A DNA stretch of 64,000 nt from JACCZX01 sp963786295 (lineage in GTDB: Bacteria > Pseudomonadota > Gammaproteobacteria > Burkholderiales > Burkholderiaceae_F): assembly GCA_963786295.1 (NCBI GenBank), contig CAWAYV010000011.1, positions 1-64,000 on the forward strand, read 5' to 3'. Below, piece by piece: positions 54,940 to 64,000 of this stretch. The notes under the pieces were generated by a model that was not told the origin of the DNA, searched no databases, and was given only the letters and a program-made list of their open reading frames with translations. Every line of letters begins with the position of its first letter. Within the stretch, counting starts at the first letter, position 1. The translations under genes and the position numbers were made by a program.

Positions 54940-57900
54940 ATGCCGTACTCGTTCACTGAAAAAAAGCGCATTCGCAAGAGCTTCGCCAAACGGCCGAGCG
55001 TGTTGTCTGTGCCGTTCTTGCTTGCGACCCAGCTTGAGTCGTATACCCATTTTCTGCAGGCGGAAGTGCCGCCCGCCAAGCGCGAGAACCATGGCTTGCA
55101 AGCCGCGTTCACGTCGATCTTTCCGATTTCCAGCCATAACGGCATGGCGCGGCTCGAGTTCGTCAGCTTTCAGCTTGGCGAGCCCCCGTTTGACGTCAAG
55201 GAATGCCAGCAGCGCGGCCTGACCTACGCATCGCCGCTGCGCGCCAAGGTACGGCTGGTGATCATGGACCGCGAGGCGTCGAAGCCGACGGTGAAGGAAG
55301 TCAAAGAGCAAGAGGTCTACATGGGCGAAATACCGCTGATGACGACCACCGGCTCGTTCGTCATCAACGGTACCGAGCGCGTGATCGTGTCGCAGCTGCA
55401 TCGGTCGCCTGGCGTGTTCTTCGAGCACGACCGCGGCAAGACGCACTCGTCGGGCAAATTGCTCTTTTCCGCGCGCGTGATCCCGTATCGCGGTTCCTGG
55501 CTCGACTTCGAGTTCGATCCCAAGGACATCCTCTACTTTCGCGTCGATCGCCGCCGCAAGATGCCGGCGACGATTCTGCTGAAAGCGATCGGCCTTTCCA
55601 ACGAGCAGGTACTGGCCCATTTCTTCCGCTTCGACACGTTCACGCTGAGTGCCGAAGGTGGCTTCATGGAGCTCGTACCCGAGCGGCTGCGCGGCGAGAC
55701 GGCGCGGTTCGACATCACCGACAAGACCGGCAAGGTCATCGTAGCGAAGGACAAGCGCATCAACGCCAAACACATCCGCGATATGGAAGCGGCGGGCATG
55801 AAGCGCATTGCGGTGATCGAGGACTATTTGCTCGGCCGCGTGTTGGCGAATAACGTCGTCGATCCCGAGACCGGAGAGATCGTTGCTAACGCCAACGATG
55901 AGTTGACCGAAGATCTGCTGAAGAAGCTGCGCGCCGCAAACGTGCAGGAAATCCGCACGATCTACATCAACGATCTGGATCAGGGCGCGTTCATTTCGAA
56001 CACGTTGCGCATCGATGAGACGGGCGATCAGCTTGCCGCCCGCATCGCCATTTACCGGATGATGCGTCCGGGCGAGCCGCCGACCGAAGACGCGGTCGAG
56101 ACATTGTTCCGTCGCCTGTTTTTCGACGAGGACACGTACGACCTGTCGCGCGTGGGCCGGATGAAGGTCAACAGCCGCTTCGGCCGTCCGGAAATCACCG
56201 GTCCGATGACGCTGACGCACGAAGACATAGCAGACACGATGAAGCTGCTGGTCGAGCTGCGCAATGGACGCGGCGAGATCGACGACATCGATCACCTGGG
56301 CAATCGGCGCGTACGAGTCGTGGGCGAGCTCGCCGAGAACCAGTTCCGCGCGGGATTGGTCAGGGTCGAGCGCGCCGTCAAGGAGCGGTTAGGCCAGGCG
56401 GAAACAGAAAACCTGATGCCGCACGACCTGATCAACAGCAAGCCGATCAGCGCGTCGATTCGCGAGTTCTTCGGCTCGTCGCAATTGAGCCAGTTCATGG
56501 ACCAGACCAACCCGCTGTCTGAGATCACGCACAAGCGTCGCGTCTCGGCGTTGGGACCAGGCGGTTTGACGCGCGAGCGCGCCGGCTTTGAAGTACGAGA
56601 CGTGCATCCGACGCACTACGGCCGCGTGTGCCCGATCGAAACGCCTGAAGGGCCGAACATCGGCCTGATCAATTCGATGGCGCTGTATGCGCAGTTGAAC
56701 GAATACGGTTTTCTGGAAACACCGTATCGCAAGGTCGAGGCTGGCCGCGTCACGACTGACATTTCGTATCTGTCTGCGATCGAAGAGGGCAAGTACGTGA
56801 TCGCGCAGGCGAATGCCCCGCTCGACAAGAACGGCAAGTTCCAGGACGAGCTGGTCAGCTGCCGCGAAAACGGCGAATTCGTATTGATGTCGCCTGGACG
56901 CGTTCAGTACATGGACATCGCGCCGTCACAGATCGTATCGGTCGCGGCCTCGTTGATCCCGTTTCTAGAACACGATGACGCGAACCGCGCGCTGATGGGT
57001 TCGAACATGCAGCGGCAGGCGGTCCCTTGCCTGCGTCCTGAGAAGCCGTTCGTGGGTACCGGAGTCGAGCGCACGGTAGCGGTCGATTCGGGCACCACCG
57101 TGCAGGCGCTGCGCGGCGGCACCGTCGACTACGTCGATGCGAATCGCATCGTCGTGCGCGTCGATGACAAGGAAAACGTGCAGGGTGAAGTCGGCGTCGA
57201 CATCTACAACCTGACGAAGTACACACGCTCGAACCAGAACACCAACATCAACCAGACGCCGATCGTCAAAAAAGGCGAGTCGATTACTAAGGGCGACGTT
57301 GTCGCCGACGGCGCATCGACCGATCTGGGCGAATTGGCGCTCGGCCAGAACATGCTGGTCGCGTTCATGCCGTGGAACGGCTACAACTTCGAAGATTCGA
57401 TTTTGATCTCCGAGCGCGTGGTCTCGGATGACCGCTATACCTCGATTCATATCGAAGAGCTGAACGTCGTCGCGCGCGACACCAAGCTGGGACCGGAAGA
57501 GATCACCCGCGACATCTCCAATCTGTCGGAGAATCAGCTGGGCCGGCTCGACGATTCCGGCATCGTTTACATCGGTGCCGAAGTGAACGCTGGTGATGTG
57601 CTGGTCGGCAAGGTCACGCCGAAGGGCGAGACGCAGCTGACGCCCGAAGAAAAGCTGCTGCGCGCGATCTTCGGCGAGAAAGCGTCGGACGTGAAGGACA
57701 CATCGCTGCGTGTGCCGTCGGGTATGAGCGGTACCGTGATCGACGTTCAGGTGTTCACGCGGGAAGGCATCGTGCGCGACCGTCGTGCGCAGACGATCAT
57801 CGACGATGCGCTAAAGCGCTACCGCCAGGACTTGAACGATCAGTTACGCATCGTCGAAGGCGATGCGTTCCAGCGGATCGAAAAACTGCTGCTGCGCAAG

Positions 57901-59040
57901 GAAGCGACCGGCGGACCGAATCGTCTCGCTCGCGGTACGACGGTGACGAAGGATTATCTGCAGTCGCTCGAGCGGTATCACTGGTTCGAGATCCGCCTGG
58001 CCGATGACGAAGCCGCGGCGCAACTTGAAGCACTGAAAGATTCGATCGAACAAAAGCGCAAGCAGTTCGATCAGGCGTTCGAAGACAAGAAGAAGAAATT
58101 GACGCAGGGCGATGAACTGCCGCCGGGCGTGCTCAAGATGGTCAAGGTGTATCTGGCCGTCAAGCGCCGCCTGCAGCCGGGCGACAAGATGGCGGGACGC
58201 CACGGCAACAAGGGCGTGGTTTCGCGCATCGTGCCGGTCGAAGACATGCCGTATATGGCCGATGGAACGCCGGTCGATCTGGTGTTGAATCCGCTCGGTG
58301 TGCCGTCACGCATGAATGTCGGCCAGATTCTGGAGACCCATCTTGGATGGGCAGCCAAGGGTCTCGGACAGCGCATCGGCGATATGGTGGCCAACGTCAA
58401 AGCGGGCCAACTGCGCACGTTCCTGAAAGAGGTCTACAACCGTTCGGGCAAGCCGGAAGAGATCGATCAGCTGAGCGATGAAGAGGTCACTCAGCTCGGC
58501 GAACATCTGATCGACGGCGTGCCGTTTGCGACGCCGGTGTTCGACGGTGCGGCCGAAAAGGAGATTCACGCAATGTTGGATCTCGCTTATCCGGCTGACG
58601 TGGCGCAGCGGCTGCAACTGACGCCGACCAAGACGCAGACGCACTTGTTCGATGGCCGCACCGGCGAGATTTTCGAGCGTCCGGTCACGGTCGGCTACAT
58701 GCACATGCTGAAGCTGCACCATCTGGTTGACGACAAGATGCACGCCCGCTCGACCGGCCCGTACTCACTGGTGACGCAGCAGCCGCTGGGCGGCAAGGCG
58801 CAGTTTGGCGGCCAGCGTTTCGGCGAGATGGAAGTGTGGGCACTCGAGGCCTACGGCGCGGCGTACGTGCTGCAGGAGATGTTGACGGTGAAGTCGGACG
58901 ACGTACAGGGTCGGACGAAGGTGTACGAAAACATCGTCAAGGGCGATCACGTGATCGATGCCGGCATGCCGGAGTCGTTCAACGTGTTGGTCAAGGAAAT
59001 CCGCTCGTTAGGAATTGATATCGATTTGGAGCGCAACTGA
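54940..59040 (+). CDS. rpoB: DNA-directed RNA polymerase subunit beta
   Basis: 1366 residues from ATG 54940 (GGAG upstream), frame intact over 4.1 kb. The rifampicin region is wild type (FFGSSQLSQFMDQTNPLSEI, THKRRVSALGPGGL). Other landmarks: RPVCPIETPEGPN-type block (here GRVCPIETPEGPNIGLINS), GYNFEDSILISERV, GDKMAGRHGNKGVVS and the C-terminal GGQRFGEMEVWALEAYGA. The stop overlaps rpoC by ATGA. Confidence 0.99.
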   Translation: MPYSFTEKKRIRKSFAKRPSVLSVPFLLATQLESYTHFLQAEVPPAKRENHGLQAAFTSIFPISSHNGMARLEFVSFQLGEPPFDVKECQQRGLTYASPLRAKVRLVIMDREASKPTVKEVKEQEVYMGEIPLMTTTGSFVINGTERVIVSQLHRSPGVFFEHDRGKTHSSGKLLFSARVIPYRGSWLDFEFDPKDILYFRVDRRRKMPATILLKAIGLSNEQVLAHFFRFDTFTLSAEGGFMELVPERLRGETARFDITDKTGKVIVAKDKRINAKHIRDMEAAGMKRIAVIEDYLLGRVLANNVVDPETGEIVANANDELTEDLLKKLRAANVQEIRTIYINDLDQGAFISNTLRIDETGDQLAARIAIYRMMRPGEPPTEDAVETLFRRLFFDEDTYDLSRVGRMKVNSRFGRPEITGPMTLTHEDIADTMKLLVELRNGRGEIDDIDHLGNRRVRVVGELAENQFRAGLVRVERAVKERLGQAETENLMPHDLINSKPISASIREFFGSSQLSQFMDQTNPLSEITHKRRVSALGPGGLTRERAGFEVRDVHPTHYGRVCPIETPEGPNIGLINSMALYAQLNEYGFLETPYRKVEAGRVTTDISYLSAIEEGKYVIAQANAPLDKNGKFQDELVSCRENGEFVLMSPGRVQYMDIAPSQIVSVAASLIPFLEHDDANRALMGSNMQRQAVPCLRPEKPFVGTGVERTVAVDSGTTVQALRGGTVDYVDANRIVVRVDDKENVQGEVGVDIYNLTKYTRSNQNTNINQTPIVKKGESITKGDVVADGASTDLGELALGQNMLVAFMPWNGYNFEDSILISERVVSDDRYTSIHIEELNVVARDTKLGPEEITRDISNLSENQLGRLDDSGIVYIGAEVNAGDVLVGKVTPKGETQLTPEEKLLRAIFGEKASDVKDTSLRVPSGMSGTVIDVQVFTREGIVRDRRAQTIIDDALKRYRQDLNDQLRIVEGDAFQRIEKLLLRKEATGGPNRLARGTTVTKDYLQSLERYHWFEIRLADDEAAAQLEALKDSIEQKRKQFDQAFEDKKKKLTQGDELPPGVLKMVKVYLAVKRRLQPGDKMAGRHGNKGVVSRIVPVEDMPYMADGTPVDLVLNPLGVPSRMNVGQILETHLGWAAKGLGQRIGDMVANVKAGQLRTFLKEVYNRSGKPEEIDQLSDEEVTQLGEHLIDGVPFATPVFDGAAEKEIHAMLDLAYPADVAQRLQLTPTKTQTHLFDGRTGEIFERPVTVGYMHMLKLHHLVDDKMHARSTGPYSLVTQQPLGGKAQFGGQRFGEMEVWALEAYGAAYVLQEMLTVKSDDVQGRTKVYENIVKGDHVIDAGMPESFNVLVKEIRSLGIDIDLERN

Positions 59041-62000
59041 TGAAAGCCTTGCTAGATCTGTTCAAGCAAGTACAGCAGGAAGAGCAATTCGATTCCATCA
59101 AGATCGGCATCGCATCGCCCGACAAAATCCGTTCGTGGTCGTTCGGCGAAGTCAAGAAGCCGGAAACCATCAACTACCGCACGTTCAAGCCTGAGCGTGA
59201 CGGACTTTTTTGCGCCAAGATTTTCGGGCCGATCAAGGATTACGAGTGCCTGTGCGGCAAGTACAAACGCCTGAAGCACCGTGGCGTGATCTGTGAAAAA
59301 TGCGGCGTCGAAGTCACGCTGGCGAAGGTGCGTCGCGAGCGCATGGGGCACATCGAGCTGGCGAGCCCGACCGCGCACATCTGGTTCCTGAAGAGCCTGC
59401 CGTCCCGCATGGGGATGGTGCTCGACATGACGTTGCGCGACATCGAGCGCGTGCTGTACTTCGAGGCGTTTTGCGTCGTCGATCCCGGGCTTCACGCCGC
59501 TCAAAAAAGGGCAGTTGATGACCGAGGACGACTTCATCGCTAAGACCGAGGAGTATGGCGATGATTTTCGCGCGTTGATGGGCGCGGAGGCGATTCGCGA
59601 GCTGCTTCGTGGCATCGACGTCGGCAAGGAAATCGAAACGTTGCGCAAGGATCTGTCCGAGACAGGTTCGGAAGCCAAGATCAAGAAATTCGCCAAACGG
59701 CTGAAAGTGCTCGAAGGGTTTCAGCGCTCTGGCATCAAGCCCGAGTGGATGATTCTCGAGGTGTTGCCGGTACTTGCCGCCGGAGCTGCGTCCGCTCGTA
59801 CCGCTTGATGGCGGTCGCTTTGCGACATCGGATCTGAACGATCTGTATCGCCGCGTGATCAACCGTAACAACCGGTTGAAACGCCTGCTCGAACTCAAAG
59901 CGCCCGAGATCATCGTGCGCAACGAGAAGCGCATGCTGCAGGAGTCGGTCGATTCGCTGCTCGACAACGGCCGTCGCGGTAAGGCGATGACCGGCGCGAA
60001 CAAGCGTCCGCTGAAGTCGCTCGCCGACATGATCAAGGGCAAGGGCGGCCGCTTCCGGCAAAACTTGCTCGGCAAGCGTGTCGATTACTCGGGTCGCTCG
60101 GTGATCGTCGTCGGTCCGCAGTTGAAGCTGCATCAATGCGGACTGCCGAAGCTGATGGCGCTCGAGCTCTTCAAGCCGTTTATCTTCAACAAGCTCGAAT
60201 TGCAGGGGCTGGCCACGACGATCAAAGCGGCGAAAAAGATGGTCGAGTCCGGTGAGCCGGTCGTATGGGACATCCTCGAAGAGGTGATCCGTCAACACCC
60301 GGTGATGCTGAATCGCGCGCCGACATTGCACCGTCTTGGCATTCAGGCGTTCGAGCCGGTGCTGATCGAAGGCAAGGCAATCCAACTGCATCCGTTGGTG
60401 TGCGCGGCGTTCAATGCTGACTTTGACGGCGACCAGATGGCGGTGCACGTTCCGCTGTCGCTCGAAGCGCAGCTGGAAGCGCGCTCGCTAATGCTGGCGT
60501 CGAACAACGTGCTGTTTCCGTCGAACGGCGACCCATCGATCGTGCCGTCGCAGGACATCGTGCTGGGTCTTTATTACGCGACGCGCGAAAAAATCAACGG
60601 CAAGGGCGAGGGCTCGTTCTTTACCGATCTCGCCGAAGTGCATCGCGCCTATGAAAACCGCGAAGTCGAACTTCAAACGCGCGTCACGGTGCGCGTTCGT
60701 GAGTTTGACGTCAATGCGGAGACCGGCGAGAAAACGCCAAAGCTGACGCGCTACGAAACGACGGTCGGCCGTGCGTTGATGTCGGAGATTCTGCCCGCCG
60801 GGCTGTCGTTCAGTGTGTTGAACAAGCCCCTGAAGAAAAAGGAAATCAGCCGGCTGATCAACCTCGCGTTCCGCAAGTGCGGCCTGCGCGAAACGGTGAT
60901 CTTTGCCGACAAGTTGATGCAAACCGGTTTCACGCTTGGCTACGCGTGCAGGGCTGTCGATCGCGATCGACGACATGGTCGTGCCGCCGCAGAAAGAAGA
61001 GATCATTCGCAGCGCCGAGCGCGAGGTGAAGGAGATCGAGGCGCAGTACACCTCGGGTTTGGTCACGCAGGGCGAGCGCTACAACAAGGTCGTCGATATA
61101 TGGGGCCGCGCCGGCGATCATGTCGGCAAAGTGATGATGGAGCAGCTCGCGACCGAGCAAGCGAGCGACCGCCACGGGCGCGAGTCTTCGCAGGAATCGT
61201 TCAATTCGATCTGGATGATGGCCGACTCCGGTGCGCGGGGTTCAGTCGCGCAGATTCGGCAGTTGGCCGGCATGCGCGGATTGATGGCGAAACCCGATGG
61301 CTCGATCATTGAGACGCCGATTACCGCCAACTTCCGTGAAGGGCTGAACGTTTTGCAGTACTTCATCTCGACGCACGGCGCACGCAAAGGTCTGGCCGAC
61401 ACGGCGTTGAAGACGGCGAATTCGGGCTATCTGACGCGGCGGCTGGTCGATGTAACGCAGGACCTGGTCGTCACTGAGGATGATTGCGGAACGAGTAACG
61501 GTGTCACGATGAAGGCGCTCGTCGAAGGTGGCGAAGTGATCGAAGCGCTGCGTGATCGCATTCTCGGCCGCGTGACCACCGTGGATGTGCTAAGTCCTGA
61601 GACGCAGGAAGTGCTGTATCCGGTCGGACATCTGCTCGACGAAGACGATGTCGACCAAATCGAGGCGCTGGGCATCGACGAAGTGCGCGTGCGGACTCCG
61701 TTGTCGTGCGAAACGCGCTACGGCTTGTGCGCCAAGTGCTACGGGCGCGACCTCGGTCGCGGCGTGCTGGTCAATGCTGGCGAGGCGGTCGGCGTCATTG
61801 CCGCCCAATCGATCGGCGAACCGGGCACGCAGCTGACGATGCGCACGTTCCATATCGGCGGCGCGGCATCGCGTGCGGCGGTGGCATCGGGCGTCGAGGC
61901 GAAGAGCAACGGCACGGTGCGGTTTACCAGCACGATGCGCTATGTCACCAACGCCAAGGGTGAACAGGTTGCGATCGGTCGATCCGGCGAAGTAACGATC

Positions 62001-63275
62001 GTCGATGACAACGGGCGCGAGCGTGAGCGCCATAAAGTGCCGTACGGAGCGACGTTGCTGGCAGCTGATGGCAAGCAGGTGAAAGCTGGCACGCCACTCG
62101 CCAGCTGGGATCCGTTGACGCGTCCGATCATCACCGAGTTCGCAGGGACGGTGAAGTTCGAGAACGTCGAAGAAGGTGTCACGGTGGCGAGGCAAATCGA
62201 CGAAGTGACCGGACTTTCGACTCTGGTCGTTATCGATGCCAAGCGCCGTGGGCCGACGGCCGCCAAGGGTGTGCGACCGCAAGTGAAGCTTCTGAGTGAG
62301 ATGGGCGACGAGGTCAAGATTCCGGGCACCGAACACTCGGTGACGATCAGCTTCCCGGTCGGCGCATTGATCGTCGTGCGCGATTCGCAGCAAGTCGGTG
62401 TCGGCGAAGTGTTGGCTCGGATCCCGACTGAATCGCAGAAAACGCGTGACATCACCGGCGGCCTGCCGCGAGTGGCGGAGCTGTTCGAAGCGCGCTCGCC
62501 GAAGGATGCCGGCATGCTGGCCGAGGTGACCGGAACGGTGACCTTTGGCAAGGAAACCAAGGGCAAGCAGCGCTTGATCATCACCGATCTCGAGGGTGCA
62601 GAGCACGAATTCCTGATCTCGAAAGAGAAGCACATGCTCGTGCACGACGGTCAGGTGGTGAACAAGGGCGAGCTGATCGTCGATGGTGCCGCTGATCCGC
62701 ACGACATCCTGCGCTTGCTCGGCGTCGATGCGCTCGCGCGCTACATCGTCGACGAAGTACAGGACGTCTATCGGTTGCAGGGTGTGAAGATCAACGACAA
62801 GCACATCGAAGTGATCGTGCGGCAGATGCTGCGCCGCGTGCAGACGACCGATCCGGGTGATGCGCCGTTCATTACCGGCGAGCAAGTCGAGCGTTCCGAG
62901 ATGTTGGACGAGAACGACAAGGCGATTGCCGCCGGCAAGCGCCCTGCGTTGTACGAGAACATTCTGCTCGGCATCACCAAGGCGTCGTTGTCGACCGACT
63001 CGTTCATCTCAGCGGCTTCTTTCCAGGAAACCACTCGGGTGCTGACCGAAGCGGCGATCATGGGCAAGAAGGACGACCTGCGTGGCCTGAAGGAAAACGT
63101 CATCGTCGGCCGTCTGATTCCGGCGGGAACCGGCATGGCGTTCCATCGAGCTCGCAAGGAGAAGGAAGCGGCTGATGCGCTCGAGCAAAAGCAGTTGGCC
63201 GAGATGGAACTGATGGCGACGGTTGAAGGCGAGGCGGAAACGGGAGCCGACGAGTCGGCCGAGGTTGCCGAATAG
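59040..63275 (+). CDS. rpoC: DNA-directed RNA polymerase subunit beta' (three frame lesions)
   Basis: About 1411 residues reconstructed. Zinc site 1 (CLCGKYKRLKHRGVICEKCG), lid/rudder region (GKRVDYSGRSVIVVGP), catalytic NADFDGDQM with three Asp, bridge helix and trigger loop region (TANFREGLNVLQYFISTHGA, GLADTALKTANSGYLTRRL), and zinc site 2 (CGTSNG to GLCAKCYGRDL). Three surplus bases break it: C at 59484-59486 (DPGFTPLKKG), T at 59774-59775 (VLPVLPPELRPLVPL) and T at 60936-60937 (GFTLATRAGLSIAIDD). Single-copy and essential, so the lesions cannot be real unless recoded. Confidence 0.98.
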
Positions 63276-63288
63276 TCGTACCGTGAAG

Positions 63289-63312
63289 GGCGGCCGCCCG
63301 CCGGCGGCCGCC
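63289..63312. other. GC-rich inverted repeat after rpoC
   Basis: GGCGGCCGCC, a 4-nt spacer, then GGCGGCCGCC; 10-bp stem without a T tract, 14 bp after the rpoC stop. May protect the 3' end or pause polymerase. Confidence 0.65.
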
Positions 63313-63387
63313 TGTTGCAGGTGAATGGCGACTCCAGCGGTCGCCTTGACACTGCAGGCTGCCAATCGCGATAATCGCGGGCTTTTT

Positions 63388-63417
63388 TAGCGCCCAATTG
63401 GGCGCTATGCTTTTTTT
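63388..63417 (+). terminator. Hairpin with T tract between rpoC and rpsL
   Basis: TAGCGCCCAA and TTGGGCGCTA form a perfect palindrome followed by TGC and seven T (63411-63417). It ends 12 bp before the rpsL ATG, so it is either the end of the rpoBC transcript or an attenuator read through into the str operon. Confidence 0.7.
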
Positions 63418-63429
63418 GGACTGAAACGC

Positions 63430-63807
63430 ATGCCAACCATTAATCAACTTGTTCGCAAGCCGCGTGAAAGCACACGCGTCAAGAGCAAGAGCCCGGCCCT
63501 AAGACTCAGCCCGCAGAAGCGCGGCGTGTGCACGCGTGTGTACACGACCACGCCGAAAAAGCCGAACTCCGCGCTGCGCAAGGTTGCCAAAGTGCGCCTG
63601 GTCAATGGCTATGAAGTGATCTCGTACATCGGTGGCGAAGGCCACAACCTGCAGGAGCACTCGGTCGTGCTGATTCGCGGGGGCCGTGTAAAAGATCTGC
63701 CGGGCGTGCGTTATCACATCGTGCGCGGGTCTTTGGATACGCAAGGCGTCAAAGACCGCAAGCAAAGCCGCTCGAAGTACGGCGCCAAGCGTCCGAAACC
63801 GGCGTAA
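63430..63807 (+). CDS. rpsL: 30S ribosomal protein S12
   Basis: 125 residues. Conserved RGVCTRVYTTTPKKPNSALRK and GGRVKDLPGVRYH; both lysines at the usual streptomycin-resistance positions are wild type. First gene of the str operon, followed by rpsG. Confidence 0.98.
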   Translation: MPTINQLVRKPRESTRVKSKSPALRLSPQKRGVCTRVYTTTPKKPNSALRKVAKVRLVNGYEVISYIGGEGHNLQEHSVVLIRGGRVKDLPGVRYHIVRGSLDTQGVKDRKQSRSKYGAKRPKPA

Positions 63808-63850
63808 GTTTTTTGGTCGATCGTCCCCATATTGGGAGATCGAGTAAGTC

Positions 63851-63910
63851 GCGGTTCGTCAACAGGGAACCGCAGGTGTAGCGAAAGCTACCGTAGGTGG
63901 CGAAAGCCAC
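63851..63910 (+). other. Three hairpins in the rpsL-rpsG spacer, two with GAAA tetraloops
   Basis: GCGGTTC with GAACCGC (63851-63873), then GTAGC-GAAA-GCTAC (63878-63891), then GTGGC-GAAA-GCCAC (63897-63910). They end 28 bp before the rpsG start. In E. coli the rpsL-rpsG spacer region is the S7 repressor target, so a regulatory role is plausible. Confidence 0.7.
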
Positions 63911-63938
63911 TGAACGACTGAAGAGAAAGAGGTGAGAA

Positions 63939-64000
63939 GTGCCGCGTCGTCGTGAAGTACCCAAGCGTGACATCCTGCCCGATCCTAAATTCAATTCGCA
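63939..64000 (+). CDS. rpsG: 30S ribosomal protein S7 (3' partial)
   Basis: Only the first 20 codons are in the window: GTG start at 63939 after AGAGGTGAGAA, then PRRREVPKRDILPDPKFNS, the invariant S7 N-terminus. Runs off the right end. Confidence 0.95.
   Translation, partial: MPRRREVPKRDILPDPKFNS

Noticed and set aside
54847..56295. Long minus-strand open frame (482 codons) opposite rpoB
   Set aside because: Fully explained as the complement of rpoB codons, with low-information composition and no motif.
63388..63417. Riboswitch upstream of rpsL
   Set aside because: Only one simple hairpin with a T tract is present, with no room for an aptamer between rpoC and rpsL apart from the GC palindrome.

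Overview
The window looks like a chromosomal segment of a GC-rich betaproteobacterium, most like Burkholderiales. The main evidence is the 3' end, which has the conserved order tRNA-Tyr, tRNA-Gly, tRNA-Thr, tuf, tRNA-Trp, secE, nusG, rplK, rplA, rplJ, rplL, rpoB, rpoC, rpsL, rpsG. A Burkholderia-style type II secretion (T2SS) cluster, phhA and hppD, and many sugar-acid genes fit the same assignment. No rRNA genes, insertion sequences, prophage or CRISPR array were seen.

Layout. 1-4.2 kb: an ABC sugar importer (ATPase cut by the window start, Tat-type binding protein, two permeases). 4.2-8.9 kb: four minus-strand accessory genes (methyltransferase, MFS exporter, cysteine-dioxygenase-like cupin, exported TPR protein). 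9-24.2 kb: a hexarate/hexuronate catabolic region with garD, a solitary TctC-type binding protein, gudD, a talarate/galactarate dehydratase, an OmpA-like porin, a 2-hydroxyacid dehydrogenase, a fumarylacetoacetate-hydrolase-family enzyme, an SDR, a FadR-type GntR regulator, a TRAP transporter and a UxaA-type altronate dehydratase. The genes fit uptake of aldaric and uronic acids and their dehydration to keto-deoxy acids. 24.2-29.4 kb: a soluble five-GAF histidine kinase, a CheY-like receiver and an NtrC-type sigma-54 activator, followed by a candidate sigma-54 promoter and small exported proteins. 31.2-43.6 kb: gspGHIJKLMNDEF on the minus strand, with gspC divergent. 43.6-49.2 kb: phhA, hppD, a LytS/LytR pair and a GNAT acetyltransferase. 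49.3-64 kb: the tRNA/translation/RNA polymerase operon, starting from a near-consensus sigma-70 promoter.

The most unusual protein is the T2SS secretin GspD. In one uninterrupted reading frame its secretin domain continues into a long Pro/Ala linker and a C-terminal SPOR (peptidoglycan-binding) domain.

A strong caveat applies throughout. I count about 23 single- or double-base frame lesions, nearly all explained by extra bases. They include three in rpoC and two in tuf, genes that must work. The simplest reading is uncorrected long-read consensus error, so the affected genes are described as reconstructed products. A recurrent pattern, in-frame CTT or GTT followed by one surplus base, is reported separately with the less likely recoding explanation.
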